A stretch of DNA of 64,000 nucleotides from Haemophilus sp. C1 (lineage in GTDB: Bacteria; Pseudomonadota; Gammaproteobacteria; Enterobacterales; Pasteurellaceae), in assembly GCF_001276515.1 (NCBI RefSeq), contig NZ_LDVZ01000004.1, forward strand, positions 1-64,000, in the 5' to 3' direction. Each line of letters starts with the position of its first letter. Position 1 is the stretch's first letter. This document shows, piece after piece, positions 61,097 to 64,000 of the stretch. Position numbers and translations under genes: made by a program. The notes under the pieces were generated by a model. The model was not told the origin of the DNA. It saw only the letters and a list, made by a program, of their open reading frames with translations, and did no database searches.

Positions 61097-62452
61097 ATGA
61101 AAATAGCCGAAAATCAAACCGCGCTTTTGAAAGCTCAAGAACAAGAATTACGTCAAGCAGTCAGCTTTGCTATTGAATTAGCAACAAAATCAGGCGCGAG
61201 TGCAGAAGTCGCCGTCACTAAAGTGAGTGGATTGTCAGTATCCACACGCTTGCAAGAAATTGAAAATGTTGAATTCACTAATGATGGCGCATTGGGGATC
61301 TCCGTTTATATGGGACAACAAAAAGGCAATGCATCGACATCAGATTTAAGTGAAGGTGCTATTCGAAATGCAGTGGAAGCCGCACTTGCTATTGCAAAAT
61401 ACACTTCACCCGATGATTGCGCAGGCCTTGCGGATAAGGATTTAATGGCTTTTGAGGCACCTGATTTAGAGCTTTATCATGCTGCTGATGTGGATGTTGA
61501 TAAAGCAACAGAACTTGCACTTCAGGCTGAAAAGGCGGCTTTAGAGGCGGATGAACGCATTATAAATAGTAATGGTGCAAGTTTTAATTCACATACAGGT
61601 GTGAAAGTTTATGGAAATAGCCATGGCATGTTGCAAAGTTATTTATCAAGCCGTTATTCCTTATCTTGTTCGGTTATTGGTGGCGTAGAAGATGCCTTAG
61701 AAAATGATTACGAATACACAATTTCTCGTGAATTTGACAAACTTCAATCGCCAATTTGGGTTGGCGAAAATTGTGCAAAGAAGGTCGTTTCTCGTTTAAA
61801 TCCTCAAAAATTGAGTACACGAGAAGTGCCAGTTATTTTCTTAAATGATGTTGCAACTGGTCTTATTTCTCACTTTGCCGCAGCAATAAGTGGTGGCAGT
61901 TTATATAGAAAATCGAGTTTCTTGCTCGATCATTTAGGTAAACAGGTCTTACCAGATTGGTTCAATATCAGTGAGAGACCACATTTATTACGTCGTTTGG
62001 CTTCAACGCCTTTTGATAGTGAAGGTGTTCGTACGCAAGATCGTGAAATTGTCGAAGACGGGATATTACAAACTTATTTAGTGACAAGTTACAGTGGTAA
62101 AAAACTTGGTATGCCAAGTACAGGGCACGCTGGAGGCATTCACAACTGGCTTGTTAAGCCAAATTTGGCTGGTGGATTGACCGCGCTTTTACATCAAATG
62201 GGAACTGGATTGTTAGTAACGGATGTTATGGGACAAGGTGTCAATATTGTTACGGGCGATTATTCCCGTGGCGCATCAGGTTTTTGGGTGGAAAATGGCG
62301 AAATTCAGTATCCAGTGGCTGAAATTACTATTGCAGGGCAACTACAAGATATGTTGAAGAATATGGTTGCTGTAGCGGATGATATAGAGCATCGTTCTAA
62401 CATCCAAACTGGTTCTATTTTGTTAGATAAGATGAAAATTTCAGGAAATTAA
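61097..62452 (+). CDS. pmbA: Metalloprotease subunit PmbA (TldE)
   Basis: A 451-residue partner of the TldD/TldE zinc metalloprotease, which processes microcin B17 precursor and degrades the CcdA antitoxin in E. coli. PmbA itself lacks the catalytic HExxxH. Visible blocks: [23 protein letters not shown] (about 56-78), [20 protein letters not shown] (about 35-54) and the C-terminal [13 protein letters not shown] and [23 protein letters not shown]. The length is as in E. coli (450). The likely substrates here are unknown. Confidence 0.95.
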   Translation: MKIAENQTALLKAQEQELRQAVSFAIELATKSGASAEVAVTKVSGLSVSTRLQEIENVEFTNDGALGISVYMGQQKGNASTSDLSEGAIRNAVEAALAIAKYTSPDDCAGLADKDLMAFEAPDLELYHAADVDVDKATELALQAEKAALEADERIINSNGASFNSHTGVKVYGNSHGMLQSYLSSRYSLSCSVIGGVEDALENDYEYTISREFDKLQSPIWVGENCAKKVVSRLNPQKLSTREVPVIFLNDVATGLISHFAAAISGGSLYRKSSFLLDHLGKQVLPDWFNISERPHLLRRLASTPFDSEGVRTQDREIVEDGILQTYLVTSYSGKKLGMPSTGHAGGIHNWLVKPNLAGGLTALLHQMGTGLLVTDVMGQGVNIVTGDYSRGASGFWVENGEIQYPVAEITIAGQLQDMLKNMVAVADDIEHRSNIQTGSILLDKMKISGN

Positions 62453-62471
62453 AAAATATTTCTAAAATTGA

Positions 62472-62487
62472 GAATTATTCTTATTGA
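62472..62487 (+). promoter_or_regulatory. Fur-box-like element over the sRNA promoter
   Basis: TGAGAATTATTCTTA matches 11 of the 14 defined positions of the Fur consensus TGATAAT-N-ATTATCA and is itself a near-palindrome (AGAAT-T-ATTCT core). It overlaps the -35 region, the position expected for repression by iron-loaded Fur. Confidence 0.6.
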
Positions 62488-62511
62488 CAATAACTAAATG
62501 TCTGCTACTAT
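62484..62511 (+). promoter_or_regulatory. Strong sigma70 promoter between pmbA and hpt
   Basis: TTGACA (62484-62489, perfect -35), a 16-base spacer and TACTAT (62506-62511), predicting a start near 62518. Confidence 0.75.
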
Positions 62512-62517
62512 ACGCAC

Positions 62518-62615
62518 ATCTGTTAAGCGATTGCAGGTTGCTCCAACAGGTAGAGTAGAAAGTAAATTCGTTAGGGTTCAAAAAGGCTGAAGGTTTAAAC
62601 TTCAGCCTTTTTTTT
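62518..62615 (+). ncRNA. Probable iron-regulated small RNA, about 98 nt
   Basis: A promoter, no plausible open frame on the plus strand, and a strong terminator define a short independent transcript. Its 5' half contains CTGTT...AACAG pairing around a GGTTGCTCC segment, and its 3' end is a 12-bp stem with a U-run, a shape typical of Hfq-bound RNAs. Together with the Fur-like box, this resembles the RyhB/HrrF class: HrrF is the Fur-repressed sRNA known in nontypeable H. influenzae. I cannot confirm that this locus is HrrF. It could instead be a leader of hpt, but the terminator lies before the hpt ribosome site. Confidence 0.65.
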
Positions 62616-62616
62616 G
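62581..62616 (+). terminator. Intrinsic terminator of the small RNA
   Basis: AAAAGGCTGAAG (62581-62592), a 7-base loop and CTTCAGCCTTTT (62600-62611), followed by TTTT. A perfect 12-bp stem. Confidence 0.92.
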
Positions 62617-62663
62617 TAAAATAGCAAACGATTTTATCCCCTGTCATTTCATAAGGAAACACA

Positions 62664-63203
62664 ATGAAAAAACACCACGTTGACGTTTTAATTTCAGAGA
62701 ACGATGTTCATGCTCGTATTGCTGAATTAGGTGCTCAAATTACAAAATTTTATCAAGAAAAACAGATCGATAGCCTTGTTGTCGTAGGGCTTTTACGTGG
62801 TTCCTTTATGTTTATGGCGGATATCGTTCGTCAGATAAATTTACCTGTGGAAATTGAATTTATGACCACTTCAAGTTATGGCACAGGTATGACCACGAAT
62901 CACGACGTTCGTATTACCAAAGATTTAGACGGTGATATAAAAGGTAAACACGTTTTAATTGTGGAAGATATTATTGATACGGGTTATACCTTGGAAAAAG
63001 TGCGTGATATTTTGAGTTTGCGTGAGCCTGCTAGTCTTGCAATTTGTACGTTACTTGATAAACCCTCTCGCCGTGAAGTGGAAGTGCCTGTTGAATGGGT
63101 TGGTTTTGAAATTCCTGATGAATTTGTGGTGGGGTATGGTATCGATTACGCACAACACCATCGTAATTTAGGCTATATCGGTAAAGTTGTTTTAGAAGAA
63201 TAA
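62664..63203 (+). CDS. hpt: Hypoxanthine phosphoribosyltransferase
   Basis: A 179-residue purine salvage enzyme that makes IMP (and GMP, weakly) from hypoxanthine and PRPP. The PRPP motif is [18 protein letters not shown] (about 95-112). [16 protein letters not shown] (about 41-56) and [11 protein letters not shown] are the other active-site loops. [18 protein letters not shown] is the conserved C-terminal purine-binding block. The length matches E. coli Hpt (178). The start follows AAGGAAACACA. It is convergent with nrdG. Confidence 0.97.
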   Translation: MKKHHVDVLISENDVHARIAELGAQITKFYQEKQIDSLVVVGLLRGSFMFMADIVRQINLPVEIEFMTTSSYGTGMTTNHDVRITKDLDGDIKGKHVLIVEDIIDTGYTLEKVRDILSLREPASLAICTLLDKPSRREVEVPVEWVGFEIPDEFVVGYGIDYAQHHRNLGYIGKVVLEE

Positions 63204-63216
63204 TTTGATTTTATTG

Positions 63217-63262
63217 AAAAGTGCGGTTGAAATTTTAAATGAATTTTTAGCCGCACTTTTTA
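63217..63262. terminator. Uptake-sequence hairpin between hpt and nrdG
   Basis: AAAAGTGCGGT (63217-63227) and GCCGCACTTTTT (63250-63261) form a stem around a long loop. The second arm has one change (AAGTGCGGC). T runs occur on both sides, so convergent use is possible. Confidence 0.65.
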
Positions 63263-63727
63263 TAACTTAAATCGATGAATAATTTGATTTGCTGAGCCTC
63301 GCCAAACCAAACTTGGGTCTGCCTGTTCTTGGATAAACTTCCCATCAATTAACACATCAATATAAGGCAAGATAGCACGTTGTTGTTCATCTAATTCATC
63401 CAGCTTATAACCTGTCCAAACCCAGATGTCTTTATCGGGACATTCTCGTTTTACTCGTTGCACAAACGGTAATAATGTTTCTACATTGCGAGGATGAAGT
63501 GGATCGCCACCTGAAAGCGTCAGCCCTTGGCGTTTAATGCGAGTGTCTTTTAAATCATTGATGATTTGTTGTTTCATTGCTTCATCAAATAATACACCCG
63601 CTGAAAATGACCAACTTTTTTGGTTGTAGCAGCCTTTGCAAGCGTGCGTACAGCCACTGACGAAAAGTGTGCATCTTGTGCCTTCGCCATTGATAACATC
63701 GGTCGGGTAGTATTGGAGGTAGTTCAT
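63260..63727 (-). CDS. nrdG: Anaerobic ribonucleotide reductase-activating protein NrdG
   Basis: A 155-residue radical-SAM activase that makes the glycyl radical in NrdD for deoxyribonucleotide synthesis without oxygen. The cluster motif is VSGCTHACKGCYN (CxxxCxxC, about residues 25-37). LSGGDPLHPRNVETLLPF (about 72-89) is the SAM-binding GGE-like region, and DIWVWTGYKLDEL follows. The length matches E. coli NrdG (154). nrdD is not in this window. Confidence 0.96.
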   Translation of the reverse strand: MNYLQYYPTDVINGEGTRCTLFVSGCTHACKGCYNQKSWSFSAGVLFDEAMKQQIINDLKDTRIKRQGLTLSGGDPLHPRNVETLLPFVQRVKRECPDKDIWVWTGYKLDELDEQQRAILPYIDVLIDGKFIQEQADPSLVWRGSANQIIHRFKL

Positions 63728-63792
63728 TTCATAAAAATCCTGAAAATGTGGCTTAAATTCTCGCCAAATTCACTGCACTTTTGAATTAGTCT

Positions 63793-63821
63793 TTGCAATA
63801 GGGCAATAAATTCTGCATAAT
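63793..63821 (+). promoter_or_regulatory. Promoter of 4.5S RNA
   Basis: TTGCAA (63793-63798), a 17-base spacer and CATAAT (63816-63821), followed by a GC-containing discriminator. The start near 63828 would leave a short 5' precursor before the mature RNA. Confidence 0.6.
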
Positions 63822-63849
63822 AGCGAGCAATCGCATTTGCGATATCAAT

Positions 63850-63963
63850 GGAAACTTTCTCGGTCTCTCGCAACGGTGTCTGGTTTACTCGGTCAGGTTC
63901 GGAAGAAAGCAGCCAAAGTCGGAATTACTGTGTGCCGAGAAGAAGCTGGGAAGGTTTCCGCCC
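63850..63963 (+). ncRNA. ffs: 4.5S RNA, signal recognition particle RNA
   Basis: Begins GGAAACTTTCTCGG and contains the universally conserved SRP domain IV: GGTCAGGTTCGGAAGAAAGC followed by AGCCAA, with the GGAA tetraloop and symmetric internal loop that bind Ffh. The 3' end GGGAAGGTTTCC pairs with the 5' start, closing a rod-like hairpin about 114 bases long, as in E. coli 4.5S RNA. It targets inner-membrane proteins with Ffh and FtsY. The last 37 bases of the window (CTTTCTTTTCTTAT onward) look like the trailer. Confidence 0.93.
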
Positions 63964-64000
63964 AACTTTCTTTTCTTATACTCGCTCAACCAATCTTTTA

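Noticed and set aside
62462..62662. 66-residue minus-strand frame over the small-RNA region
   Set aside because: It is antisense to the promoter and terminator, and starts at the hpt ribosome site on the opposite strand. The RNA explanation is better supported.

Overview
This window is a chromosomal segment of a Haemophilus, most likely H. influenzae or a very close relative such as H. aegyptius or H. haemolyticus. The base composition is AT-rich. The 9-base Haemophilus uptake signal sequence (AAGTGCGGT or its complement) occurs about 45 times by eye, roughly 0.7 per kb. Nearly every protein is recognisable as an H. influenzae housekeeping protein. I see no prophage, insertion sequence, CRISPR array or toxin-antitoxin module, and no gene-free stretch above 300 bases.

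Layout. (1) 1-4.4 kb: the 5' part of tRNA-Ser(UGA) on the minus strand, then yccA, a YcjF-like membrane protein, an RluA-type pseudouridine synthase, xthA and a Pasteurellaceae protein of unknown function. (2) 4.4-9 kb, minus strand: the rod-shape operon mreB-mreC-mreD and an SbmA/YddA-type ABC exporter. (3) 9.2-19 kb, plus strand: yidE, then rsfS-rlmH-mrdA-rodA-rlpA-dacA-ybeD-lipB-lipA, which joins ribosome silencing and modification, cell elongation and lipoate synthesis. (4) 19-28.6 kb: miaB, ung, grcA, lepA-lepB-rnc-era, rsmC, holD-rimI. (5) 28.7-35.5 kb: a selenocysteine formate dehydrogenase operon (fdxG-fdxH-fdxI-fdhE) with fdhD divergent from it. (6) 35.5-37.5 kb: a small zinc-ribbon membrane protein and a CstA-family transporter behind an excellent CRP site. 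(7) 37.7-55.9 kb: the complete dcw cluster from mraZ to lpxC, which makes the peptidoglycan precursors and the divisome. (8) 56-64 kb: pheA; the minus-strand lptC-lptA-lptB-ptsN-rapZ operon; darP; pmbA; a probable iron-regulated small RNA; hpt; nrdG; and the 4.5S (SRP) RNA.

How the genes fit together. Two cell-wall machines dominate: the elongasome (mreBCD, mrdA, rodA, rlpA, dacA) and the divisome with Mur enzymes (dcw). Lipopolysaccharide export and synthesis (lptABC, lpxC) supply the outer membrane. The formate dehydrogenase operon and grcA have FNR-like upstream sites, as expected in a facultative anaerobe. Many convergent or adjacent genes are separated by inverted pairs of uptake sequences that can also act as transcription terminators.

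Most notable points: a Fur-box-like element overlapping the promoter of an approximately 98-nt terminator-ended small RNA between pmbA and hpt; a PtsN whose phospho-accepting histidine is replaced by lysine in a locus that also lacks rpoN, hpf and npr; an in-frame UGA (selenocysteine) with a recoding hairpin in fdxG; four 10-bp repeats in front of mraZ that look like its own operator; a set of PBP3 polymorphisms; and two junctions that differ from my recollection of strain Rd KW20. I did not find a clearly undescribed multi-gene system.
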